A stretch of DNA of 14,358 nt, taken from contig DLFD01000014.1 in the NCBI GenBank assembly GCA_002482005.1, positions 1-14,358 on the forward strand. Direction: 5' to 3'. This stretch comes from Lachnospiraceae bacterium UBA7729 (GTDB taxonomy: Bacteria; Bacillota; Clostridia; Lachnospirales; Lachnospiraceae). Under the pieces are notes generated by a model. That model did no database searches and was not told where the DNA came from. It was given only the letters and a program-made list of their open reading frames with translations. Positions 6,358 through 13,555 of this stretch are shown piece by piece (the first letter of the stretch is position 1; each line of letters starts with the position of its first letter). Position numbers and translations under genes: made by a program.

Positions 6358-6672
6358 TTATTTCGCGATCTTGTGCTTATTCATCTTCTCATCGAAGATA
6401 GCTGTGATGATCTTCCTGAGTTCTTCCTTTTCTTTTTCCGGAAGCTCGCCTTCTCTCTTCGCTGCTGCATAGAGCTCCGGATGCTCGCGGGCGATCTTCT
6501 CTACCGTCTTTGTGGTCGCGTGACGTCTCACAAAGAGCGGGATCTTTTTGATCCATCCATCCGGTACAAGGGCAAGGATCTTGTCTGCTGCCGCCCGATC
6601 GTCGATCTCCGCATAGGAAAGTCCCGCGTTTATCTGTTTCTGTTCGTCTTTCGTAAAGTCTTTCAGTTCCAT
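6358..6672 (-). CDS. Uncharacterised 104-aa charged protein upstream of lacI
   Basis: I do not recognise this family. The protein is small, soluble, predicted mostly helical and very rich in Lys, Glu and Ala, with no signal peptide, membrane segment or cysteine. Features include a G-L-S-Y-A-E-I-D-D turn at about 18-26, a LVPDGWIKKIPLF stretch at 35-47 and a long C-terminal helix ending KMNKHKIAK. The reading frame is supported by ATG 6672 with GAGG about 8 nt upstream, a TATGAT -10-like box at 6714-6719, and a 34-nt spacing to lacI. An overlapping frame (6389-6718) is poorer in composition and was set aside. It might be a cofactor of the regulator or simply share its promoter; nothing in the sequence decides this. 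Confidence 0.7.
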   Translation of the reverse strand: MELKDFTKDEQKQINAGLSYAEIDDRAAADKILALVPDGWIKKIPLFVRRHATTKTVEKIAREHPELYAAAKREGELPEKEKEELRKIITAIFDEKMNKHKIAK

Positions 6673-6902
6673 GTTCTGCCTCTATTCTTCTTAAGCTGCC
6701 TTCCGATGCCTTTATCATACTCCTCAGACAGGATCAGAAAAACAACTTCTTCCTGGCAAATTATTATTGACCATCGTTTGCATAGATGCGGAACATATCA
6801 GGAAAAGCTGCATCTGATATCCGGCCTTCCTGAGAGTAATGTAGAAAACTGTTCCGCAATCGTGTAAAATGAAAGAATCTTACGAATGAATGAGGCAGCG
6901 CT
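6673..6902. promoter_or_regulatory. Divergent control region between the 104-aa/lacI pair and GH42
   Basis: This 230-bp gap must hold both divergent promoters. A TATGAT box (minus, 6719-6714) can serve the 104-aa gene, and TAAAAT (plus, 6865-6870) can serve GH42; neither has a good -35 at ideal spacing. Between them is a perfect 9-bp inverted pair, TGCGGAACA (6787-6795) and TGTTCCGCA (6850-6858), the second lying between the -35 and -10 regions of GH42. It also contains two mutually exclusive 7-bp stems, ATATCAG/CTGATAT (6795-6801, 6814-6820) and TCAGGAA/TTCCTGA (6798-6804, 6827-6833). Confidence 0.55.
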
Positions 6903-8999
6903 ATGAAGATATCGGATCACCTTCTCTTCGGAGGAGACTATAACCCGGAACAGTGGATGGACGAGCCCGGCATCCTTGACGAAGATCTCCGCCTGATGAA
7001 GAAAGCAGGCATTAATGTGGTTTCCCTCGGTATCTTTGCCTGGGCAGAGGAAGAACCCGAGGAGGGACACTACGACCTGGACTGGCTCGAAGAGATCATC
7101 GGCCGCCTGTACCAGAACGGAATCTCGACGATCCTTGCGACTCCTTCTGGTGCCCGCCCGAGATGGCTTGCTGAAAAATATCCGGAAGTCCTCCGTGTCG
7201 ACGCCTATGGCAGACGTCAGAAGTTCGGCGAAAGGGAAAACCACTGCATGACCTCTCCGCTCTACCGGGAGAAGGTCCGCCTGATCGACAGAAAGCTTGC
7301 GGAGCGGTTCGGGAAAAATCCGGCAGTCATCCTCTGGCATATCTCCAATGAATATAACGGCGAGTGCCACTGTCCTCTCTGCCAGGACGCTTTCCGGAAA
7401 TACGTGAAAAACAAGTACAGGACGGTGGATGCCCTGAACCATGCCTGGTGGACAAAATTCTGGAGTCACACCTACCGCTCCTTCGATGAAGTGGAAAGCC
7501 CGTCGCCGATCGGGGAAGGCAGCGTTCAGGGACTTTCCCTCGACTGGAGGCGGTATACCTCCGACCAGGAGACCGACTTCATGAAGGCTGAGATCTCTGC
7601 CCTCAGGGAAGGCGGCGCGACCCAGCCGGTCACCACCAATATGATGTACAACTTTGACGGCATCAATTACGCTTCTATGGCGGAGGTGGTCGATGTAATC
7701 TCCTGGGACTCCTATCCGGAATGGTATGGAGACGACATCTTTCTCGAGATGGAGAAGCACTCCTTCTGCCACGACTACATGAGATGCCTGAAGGACCAGA
7801 GTTTCCTGCTGATGGAAAGCTGTCCCGGCGGCACGAACTGGCAGCCCTATTCCAGGCTGAAGGAGCCTGGTCTTCTGAGCAACGAAGGGATGAACGCCAT
7901 CTCCCATGGGGCGGATTCCGTGCAGTACTTCCAGATCCGGGAAGGCAGGGGAAGTTTCGAGAAACTTCACGGTGCCCTGATCGACCATACCGGACGCGAT
8001 GACACCCGCACTTTCCTGGAGGCTTCCAGGATCGGCGCTTCCCTGAACGCTCTTCCGGAGCTTGCCGGCACTTTTTCCTCTTCCAGGGCGGCGCTTTTCT
8101 ACGATATCGAGAACCGCTGGGCGCTGGATCTTTCTGCCGGCCCGCGCAATGAGAACAATGGCTATATGGACCTTCTGCAGGATTTCTACCACGCTTTCCG
8201 CAGGGCAGCGGTCAACGTGGATGTGATCGATGAGACTCATGACCTTTCCGGATACAAGGTCGTCGCCGCTCCCATGCTGTACATGTTCCGGGCAGACGTT
8301 GAGAAGCGGCTGAGGAAGTTTGCGGAAGATGGCGGTACCCTGATCCTGACCTTCTGGTCCGGGCTGGTCGATGAGAATGACCTTCTCTTCCTGGGCGACA
8401 AGCCGCACGGACTGACGGATGCTGCCGGGCTGAGGTTCGGGGAGATCGATACCTTCCCGGACCATAGAAGGAACTGCATGGTCCCGGCATCCGCTGATCC
8501 TTCTGCTCCGGGCTTCTGCCTCAGGGAGACTTCCTCCTTCCGGTACTGTGAACTCGACCACCTTGACGGTGCAGAGCCTCTCATGGTGTACGGGAAAGAC
8601 TTCTATAGGGGAAGATGTGCTTTCACTCTGAACCATTTCGGGAAAGGCCGGGTCTATTACCTGTCCACCTGGCCGGAGCGCGGATGGCTCTGCGACATGG
8701 TCAAAGAACTTCTCCGGGAACAGGATATCGAGAGTCTTGTCGATGACCTGCCAGAAAAGGTCGCCGTATCCGAAAGACAGAATACACACAGCCGGTACCT
8801 GTTCCTTCAGAACTTTGGTGAGTCTGAGAAACAGATCAGGCTGCCCGCTTCCCTGAGGAAAACAGACAGCCCGAAGCCGGTAAGGATCTATACAAGCGGT
8901 GCACACGGAATGGAGCCCGACTGCGGGCAGCTCCCGGTCGATGCTGCCGCCCCTGTGGAGATCGCACCGATGAGCACCATGATCCTGAAGATCAGCTGA
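6903..8999 (+). CDS. Beta-galactosidase, glycoside hydrolase family 42
   Basis: A 698-aa retaining beta-galactosidase of the usual GH42 length. The N-terminal TIM barrel spans roughly residues 1-390. It carries the acid/base E150 in WHISNEYNG and the nucleophile E305 in LLMESCPGGTNWQ. Four cysteines (C115, C155, C157, C160) match the structural zinc cluster known from A4-type GH42 enzymes. The middle trimerisation domain (about 400-600) and a small C-terminal beta domain follow. There is no signal peptide, so it acts in the cytoplasm on imported galactosides; GH42 enzymes often prefer plant-derived beta-galactooligosaccharides or arabinogalactan fragments over lactose (family knowledge, not shown here). 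ATG 6903 follows GAGG with 7-nt spacing. It is the only plus-strand gene and is divergent from the regulator, a layout consistent with co-regulation. Confidence 0.96.
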   Translation: MKISDHLLFGGDYNPEQWMDEPGILDEDLRLMKKAGINVVSLGIFAWAEEEPEEGHYDLDWLEEIIGRLYQNGISTILATPSGARPRWLAEKYPEVLRVDAYGRRQKFGERENHCMTSPLYREKVRLIDRKLAERFGKNPAVILWHISNEYNGECHCPLCQDAFRKYVKNKYRTVDALNHAWWTKFWSHTYRSFDEVESPSPIGEGSVQGLSLDWRRYTSDQETDFMKAEISALREGGATQPVTTNMMYNFDGINYASMAEVVDVISWDSYPEWYGDDIFLEMEKHSFCHDYMRCLKDQSFLLMESCPGGTNWQPYSRLKEPGLLSNEGMNAISHGADSVQYFQIREGRGSFEKLHGALIDHTGRDDTRTFLEASRIGASLNALPELAGTFSSSRAALFYDIENRWALDLSAGPRNENNGYMDLLQDFYHAFRRAAVNVDVIDETHDLSGYKVVAAPMLYMFRADVEKRLRKFAEDGGTLILTFWSGLVDENDLLFLGDKPHGLTDAAGLRFGEIDTFPDHRRNCMVPASADPSAPGFCLRETSSFRYCELDHLDGAEPLMVYGKDFYRGRCAFTLNHFGKGRVYYLSTWPERGWLCDMVKELLREQDIESLVDDLPEKVAVSERQNTHSRYLFLQNFGESEKQIRLPASLRKTDSPKPVRIYTSGAHGMEPDCGQLPVDAAAPVEIAPMSTMILKIS

Positions 9000-9047
9000 A
9001 CCCGGGAGATATTCCTTTCCGTCTGCCGCGAAACAGATGTGTAAGAA

Positions 9048-9647
9048 TCATCCCATAATTCCGCTTATGATCTCCACACAGCCGTCATACCCGATCCTTC
9101 CGGTATCGAGGCTGATGTTGTAATCGTGGTAGTCGCCGAAACTGTGTCCGGTGTAGATCTTGTAATAAGCTTCTCTTCTGGAGTCTCTTCTTGCCACGAA
9201 CTTCTTAAGGTCCATGTCGCCGTTCTCGGCAAGCTCTGCCGCCCTCTTCAGCCGGTCTTCCATGTCTGCGTACAGGAAGACCGAGAGGTTCGGTATGCCT
9301 GCTTCCCGGAGGATGATGTTCGCGCACCGTCCGATGATGATACAGGACTCCTTCTGGGCCATATCCAGGATGACAGCCCTCTGGGCTTTGAAGATCGCAT
9401 CCGTGGAACTTTCGTAGGACATCGGGCTGATCAGGTTCAGCCATCGGGACCTTGTCCCGGCAGCCTCTCCTTCACTGCTGATCTCTTCTTCCGTATAACC
9501 GCTGGCTGCCGCAGTCTTTTTTACAAAATCCCTGTCGTACCAGGGGATCCCGAGCTTCTCTGAAAGCTTCTTTGCGACAGATCTGCCGCCTGCACCGTAT
9601 TCACGGCTGATCGTGATGATCGCGTGTCTTGATTCTGTTTCACTCAT
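9048..9647 (-). CDS. Cytidylate kinase-like family protein
   Basis: A 199-aa P-loop protein of the cytidylate-kinase-like group found widely in Clostridia; it is not the housekeeping Cmk. The nucleotide-binding loop is the family variant at residues 14-25, SREYGAGGRSVA, followed by KLGIPWYDRDF (31-41). A second conserved strand, IIIGRCANIILRE, is at 103-115. The lid with RRDSRREAYYKIYTG (153-167) and a GDYHDYNISLDTG stretch come next. It probably phosphorylates a small molecule or binds nucleotide; the substrate of this group is largely undetermined. It starts 34 nt after the TRAP permease stop, with GAGGG 9 nt before ATG 9647, so it is likely the third gene of the TRAP operon. Its end converges on GH42 with 48 bp between and no clear terminator. 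Confidence 0.85.
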   Translation of the reverse strand: MSETESRHAIITISREYGAGGRSVAKKLSEKLGIPWYDRDFVKKTAAASGYTEEEISSEGEAAGTRSRWLNLISPMSYESSTDAIFKAQRAVILDMAQKESCIIIGRCANIILREAGIPNLSVFLYADMEDRLKRAAELAENGDMDLKKFVARRDSRREAYYKIYTGHSFGDYHDYNISLDTGRIGYDGCVEIISGIMG

Positions 9648-9681
9648 CTTTCCGTACCCTCAATATTTATCAGAATATGTC

Positions 9682-11661
9682 TTACGCTGCTGCCGGGTGT
9701 CTTTTCGCTGCCGCCTTCTGGACCACAATTCCTGCTGCGATCATTGCGATACCGATCAGGTCCGTGACCAGCTTCGGGTCGATCAGCATGATGCCTCCGA
9801 CGGCCATTAAGATCCGGATAACAGGCGACATATGGGTCCACAGATATCCTTCAAGTGCAGCCGATACTCCGAAGATCCCGATGAAGGAAGTGATGAAGAT
9901 CTGGACGACTGCCACCGGGGTCGTATCGATCAGAAGCATAGCCGGACTGAAGCAGAATACATATGGCACGATGAATACAGCGATCGCCAGCCTGGTTGCC
10001 GTGAAGGCTGTCTTCATCGGATTCGACTTCGCGATCGCGGATCCCGCATACGCTGCCAGCGCTACCGGCGGCGTGATATCAGCTACGATACCAAAGTAGA
10101 ATACGAAGAAATGTGCCGCGACCGGCGGTACGTTCATGCGGATCAGGATCGGTGCCGTAGTAGCTGCCATGATGCAGTAGTTTGCAGTCGTCGGGACGCC
10201 CATTCCAAGAACGATGCAGGTCAGCATGGTCAGGACCAGGGCGATGATGAGCCTGCCATTCGCCAGGGAGACGATCCCATTCACAAGTTCATTGGCAAGG
10301 CCGGTCATCGTGATGGCGCCGGAGATGATGCCGGCAACGCCGCATGCCGCCGCTACCGTGATGGAGCTGCGTCCGCCCGCTTCCAGCGCATCGATGATCT
10401 TCGACGGAGTGATCCGGTTCTCCCTGTCAAAGAGGGAGACGACTACGGACAGAACGATCGCATAGCTCGCCGCTCTCTGCATCGTCATATAGTTGCCGGA
10501 CACCCAGACGACCAGCATGACCAGCGGCAGGAGCAGATAGATCTTGTTTACCAGCTTCCTGAAGTGCGGGAGCTGGTCTTTCGGGATTCCGTGAAGGCCC
10601 AGCTTCTTCGCTTCCAGATGAACGGAGATAAAGATTCCTCCAAAGTACAGGATTGCCGGAAGGATCGCTCTCACGATGATGTTGGAATAAGGTACTCCCA
10701 GAAAATCTGCCATCAGGAATGCTGCAGCGCCCATGATTGGCGGCATGATCTGGCCCCCGGTTGAGGATGCCGCTTCGACGGCGCCTGCAAATTCCGGCTT
10801 ATAGCCAGTCTTCTTCATCATCGGGATGGTGACGGAACCGGTCGTGACCGTATTTCCGACCGAGGAACCGGAGACCATTCCGCACAGAGCGGAGGAGATG
10901 ACCGATACCTTTGCCGGGCCGCCAGCGAACTTTCCCGCCACACAGTTGGCCAGCTGGATGAAGAAGTTCGAGATCCCGGTCCTCTCAAGGAAAGCCCCGA
11001 AGATGATGAACACAACGATGTATTTCGATGCGACATTGACCGGCGTCGAGAAGATACCTTCCTTTGTGTAGAACAGGTTTCTCACAAGGTAGCGAACTCT
11101 TCCGAAGAAGGCCGGGTTGGTCAGCCCGTACGAGAGGGCATATACCAGGAAGAATGCTGCGACGATCAGGATCGGCAGACCGACACAGCGTCTGGTCAGC
11201 TCCATCAGCGTCAGGATCGCGATGACTCCGATGACGATCTGAAGAGGCGTGAACCTGGTCCCCTGCTGGATGATCGTGTTGGCATTGAACGTAAAGTACA
11301 GATAGGAACCGGTGCCCAGGATCGTCAGGACGATATCGTACCAAGGCATGTAGTTCGGTCTCTGCTCTCCGCGCCTGGCCGGATAGGTAAGAAAACCCAT
11401 CAGGACGATCAGCGCCATGAAGGAAGTCAGTCTGATCTCTTCCAGAAATGTGGCAAACAGCGTTACCCAGATGCACCAGAGAGAGAATCCCGTCAGGATC
11501 CACCGGATGGCCGTCCTGTAGTGTCCTGTCCAGATCCTGGTGTTGGACTCGCGGTCATATTTCTTCATGATGCGGTCGACATCCGCAGCACTTCCGTTTC
11601 CCATGCTGCTGCCCGGGGCGGCCGGTGCTGCAGATAAGTTTTTCTTCTGTTTTTCGCTCAT
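9682..11661 (-). CDS. TRAP transporter fused permease (4TM/12TM, DctQ-DctM fusion)
   Basis: A 659-aa integral membrane protein combining the small (DctQ-like, four helices, about residues 45-180) and large (DctM-like, about 12 helices, 180-655) TRAP subunits in one chain, as is usual for TAXI-type systems. Recognisable DctM features are a glycine/serine-rich stretch CGMVSGSSVGNTVTTGSVTIP near residues 258-280, the following EAASSTGGQIMPP, and a second pseudo-repeat motif, GMGVPTTANYCI. TRAP permeases are ion-driven (usually Na+) secondary importers depending on a secreted receptor, here the neighbouring TAXI lipoprotein. The N-terminal 40 residues are hydrophilic and Ala/Ser rich, so probably cytoplasmic. 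It starts 13 nt after the receptor gene with AAGGGGGG upstream of ATG 11661. The substrate is not predictable; known TAXI systems take glutamate or 2-oxoglutarate. Confidence 0.95.
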   Translation of the reverse strand: MSEKQKKNLSAAPAAPGSSMGNGSAADVDRIMKKYDRESNTRIWTGHYRTAIRWILTGFSLWCIWVTLFATFLEEIRLTSFMALIVLMGFLTYPARRGEQRPNYMPWYDIVLTILGTGSYLYFTFNANTIIQQGTRFTPLQIVIGVIAILTLMELTRRCVGLPILIVAAFFLVYALSYGLTNPAFFGRVRYLVRNLFYTKEGIFSTPVNVASKYIVVFIIFGAFLERTGISNFFIQLANCVAGKFAGGPAKVSVISSALCGMVSGSSVGNTVTTGSVTIPMMKKTGYKPEFAGAVEAASSTGGQIMPPIMGAAAFLMADFLGVPYSNIIVRAILPAILYFGGIFISVHLEAKKLGLHGIPKDQLPHFRKLVNKIYLLLPLVMLVVWVSGNYMTMQRAASYAIVLSVVVSLFDRENRITPSKIIDALEAGGRSSITVAAACGVAGIISGAITMTGLANELVNGIVSLANGRLIIALVLTMLTCIVLGMGVPTTANYCIMAATTAPILIRMNVPPVAAHFFVFYFGIVADITPPVALAAYAGSAIAKSNPMKTAFTATRLAIAVFIVPYVFCFSPAMLLIDTTPVAVVQIFITSFIGIFGVSAALEGYLWTHMSPVIRILMAVGGIMLIDPKLVTDLIGIAMIAAGIVVQKAAAKRHPAAA

Positions 11662-11674
11662 ATCCGGTCCCCCC

Positions 11675-12784
11675 TTACTCAGATTCTGTCACAGACCCCG
11701 CAGCTGCTTCTGTCTCTGCAGCTGCCGCGGACTCTGCCGCTTTCGTCTCCGCTGACACGCCGTACTTTACGGATCCGGCATTCTCCGTCTCTGTCCTGCT
11801 TCCATCAAAGTCCGCTGCGTCCGTGTCCACTTCGATCCCATGCTCCGCATAGTATCTCGCGGCACCCGGATGGAACGGGGCTGCCATGTTCTCGGTTGCG
11901 TTCTCAAGGGACAGCTCAAGCCCCTTTGCATTTTCCTTGGCGATCTCGTCCTTGTGATCAAAGATCGATGCCGTCAGATCATACACGGTATCATCGTCCA
12001 GATAAGCGCTGACAACGACCGTCGCCTTCACCGTGATCGTATCGATCGGATCCGGCTGCTTCGGATATGTGTCAGCAGGGATATGAAGCGGTGCATAATA
12101 CGGGCAGTCCGCCATGATTCTGTCGCGCAGTTCTCCGTCGATCGGGATGATCTTCACGCCGTTGGTGGTCGCCAGCTCCGTGATCGCCGTCGTCGGTGCG
12201 CCGGCAACGATGAACGCTGCGTCGATCTTGCCATCCTTCAGGGACTCCTTGGAATCCTCAAACGACTGATACTGAGGCTTGATGTCGTCAAGTGTGATCC
12301 CGGCAGCCCCCAGAACATCCACAGCATTAAAGTAGACACCGGAGCCTGCTTCGCCGATCGAGACCCTCTTGCCCATCAGATCGTCCACGGAATCGATCTT
12401 ATCGTTCATGGTGATCAGCTGGACCGTCTCTGCATAGAGACCTCCCAGGACACGGAAGTCATGCGTCGGTCCGTCCTTCTCAAAGGACCGGCTGCCCTGC
12501 CATGCATATGCCATGACATCCGACTGGGTAAAACCAAGCTGGAAGTCCCCGTCCTGTATGGACTGCAGATTGACCTTTGACGCCCCCGTCGAGACCGCTG
12601 TGACCTTGTCGCCAGCGTACCGCTTCATATACTGGGCAAGTACGCCTCCATAAGAATAGTAAGTTCCTGCAGTGCCTCCGGTGCCGAACATGAGACGTTC
12701 TCTGCCACCTCCGCATCCGGTAAGCAGCAGCGGAACCATCGCCAGTACAAGTACCAGCCCTAAAAACTTCGCTGTCTTCTTCAA
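11675..12784 (-). CDS. TAXI-family TRAP solute receptor lipoprotein (TTG start)
   Basis: A 369-aa receptor for the TRAP transporter encoded 13 nt downstream. From the TTG start at 12784 it begins with KK plus a hydrophobic core and the lipobox LTGC, so C24 would be lipidated and anchor it to the outer face of the membrane. The TAXI signature is at residues 34-47, GTGGTAGTYYSYGG, followed by QLGFTQSDV (82-90). The frame is open to another TTG at 12862, but that would put 26 unlikely residues before the signal peptide; TTG 12784 has AGGAGGGG upstream, though its spacing is long (about 11-13 nt). The last 40 or so residues are low complexity (AETKAAESAAAAETEAAAG), normally absent in the family. 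A candidate promoter lies just upstream. Confidence 0.9.
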   Translation of the reverse strand: MKKTAKFLGLVLVLAMVPLLLTGCGGGRERLMFGTGGTAGTYYSYGGVLAQYMKRYAGDKVTAVSTGASKVNLQSIQDGDFQLGFTQSDVMAYAWQGSRSFEKDGPTHDFRVLGGLYAETVQLITMNDKIDSVDDLMGKRVSIGEAGSGVYFNAVDVLGAAGITLDDIKPQYQSFEDSKESLKDGKIDAAFIVAGAPTTAITELATTNGVKIIPIDGELRDRIMADCPYYAPLHIPADTYPKQPDPIDTITVKATVVVSAYLDDDTVYDLTASIFDHKDEIAKENAKGLELSLENATENMAAPFHPGAARYYAEHGIEVDTDAADFDGSRTETENAGSVKYGVSAETKAAESAAAAETEAAAGSVTESE

Positions 12785-12795
12785 ACTGTCCCCAC

Positions 12796-12803
12796 CCCCT
12801 CCT
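12796..12803 (-). promoter_or_regulatory. Ribosome binding site that decides the TTG start of the TAXI receptor
   Basis: AGGAGGGG lies 11 nt before TTG 12784 on the minus strand, within a purine-rich tract AGGAGGGGGTGGGGACAG. No ATG or GTG in frame fits the signal peptide: the first in-frame ATG is inside the hydrophobic core. A GTG within the tract is out of frame. Confidence 0.65.
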
Positions 12804-12833
12804 ATTGGCTTAAAATTGCATGCTGTTTTCCAC

Positions 12834-12862
12834 ATTTTACTGAAAATATATCCTGCAGGCAA
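12834..12862 (-). promoter_or_regulatory. Candidate promoter of the TAXI-TRAP operon
   Basis: On the minus strand TTGCCT (12862-12857, 4/6 to the -35 consensus) is followed after exactly 17 nt by TAAAAT (12839-12834, 5/6 to the -10). The predicted start near 12827 leaves a leader of about 43 nt to TTG 12784. It lies in the 81-bp gap after the YesL-like gene, where no terminator is visible, so readthrough from upstream is also possible. Confidence 0.55.
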
Positions 12863-12865
12863 ATG

Positions 12866-13555
12866 TTATTTCCGGATGTCCTCCTCATGCTTCCCGTCAA
12901 GCTCCTCCGCACTCGGGATCTCAGGCAGGTACTTGCTGAAATCCCTGAGAAGAAGGTGGGATTCGATCATCGCGATCCCCGCAAAGCCGATCGATGCCCA
13001 GATGAACGCATAGAGCGGCATCCTCGTTACATCCTTATAAGTCCACACAAGCGGAAGTACATTGATCGCAAGGATCAGGACCGCCCGGAGCGGATTCTTT
13101 GCCGCAAAGAAGATACTGTTCCTCAGAAGCCCCTTCAGACTGTCGGCAAACGCTGCCATCACCGGAAAGAGATGAAACAGGATCAGCAGAACGAATCCGG
13201 TCAGCAGGTAGACCGGCCAGCGGAAATTCGTGATGAAGCCGTCCGCTTTCGCTACGAAAAGGATATCTGCGATCAGGACCGCCAGAATTCCCAGAATGGC
13301 AAGTCCTGACAGAAACGCCTGTTTGAAATTGGCCCGGAAGCCTTTCCAGAATTCGACAAATGGATTCAGCTGACTGTCCTGTCTCAGTGTTTTCAGACAT
13401 ACATGGTACATCGCTACCCAGGCCGGGACCAGCGTCACGACCGGGATGCTGAAGATGACGAACATCAGGTTTGCCCCGAACAGGATAAAGATCCTGGAAG
13501 TGATCCTTCCGAGAAAGCTCTCCTCACTGAAGATTCCCCATAACCGTTCTTTCAC
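12866..13555 (-). CDS. DUF624/YesL-family membrane protein (GTG start)
   Basis: A 229-aa integral membrane protein with about five hydrophobic segments (roughly 20-47, 80-102, 113-135, 156-173, 179-199) and a charged C-terminal tail. The segment FVEFWKGFRANFKQAFLSG at 66-84 and the overall layout match the DUF624/YesL family. That family is repeatedly found in sugar ABC transporter operons of Bacillota; its molecular role is not established. The start is GTG 13555, overlapping the TGA of the upstream gene in the tetramer GTGA, with AGGAG 7 nt upstream. The tight overlap indicates translational coupling with the anchored protein at 13552-14310. It is followed by the TRAP genes, which seem to be a separate transcription unit. 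Confidence 0.9.
   Translation of the reverse strand: MKERLWGIFSEESFLGRITSRIFILFGANLMFVIFSIPVVTLVPAWVAMYHVCLKTLRQDSQLNPFVEFWKGFRANFKQAFLSGLAILGILAVLIADILFVAKADGFITNFRWPVYLLTGFVLLILFHLFPVMAAFADSLKGLLRNSIFFAAKNPLRAVLILAINVLPLVWTYKDVTRMPLYAFIWASIGFAGIAMIESHLLLRDFSKYLPEIPSAEELDGKHEEDIRK

Noticed and set aside
6389..6718. Alternative 109-codon frame overlapping the 104-aa gene
   Set aside because: Its start falls in the -10-like box and its translation is Arg/Ser-rich shadow sequence. The 104-aa frame has a better start context.
6798..8906. A 702-codon open frame on the minus strand almost wholly opposite the GH42 gene
   Set aside because: The plus-strand protein has all GH42 catalytic and zinc residues. 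The opposite frame has no recognisable domain and low-quality composition, and arises because the gene rarely uses codons whose complement is a stop.
9000..9047. Shared bidirectional terminator between the convergent GH42 and kinase-like genes
   Set aside because: Only a 4-bp TCTG/CAGA pairing was found, with no U-tract on either strand.
9682..11661. Other long plus-strand frames opposite the TRAP permease as possible genes
   Set aside because: They give Arg/Asp/His-rich translations typical of the complement of a membrane protein gene and lack start signals.
12785..12862. 26-codon extension of the TAXI receptor to TTG 12862
   Set aside because: It precedes the signal peptide, lacks a ribosome site, and overlaps the candidate promoter; the first codons lie at the -35 box.
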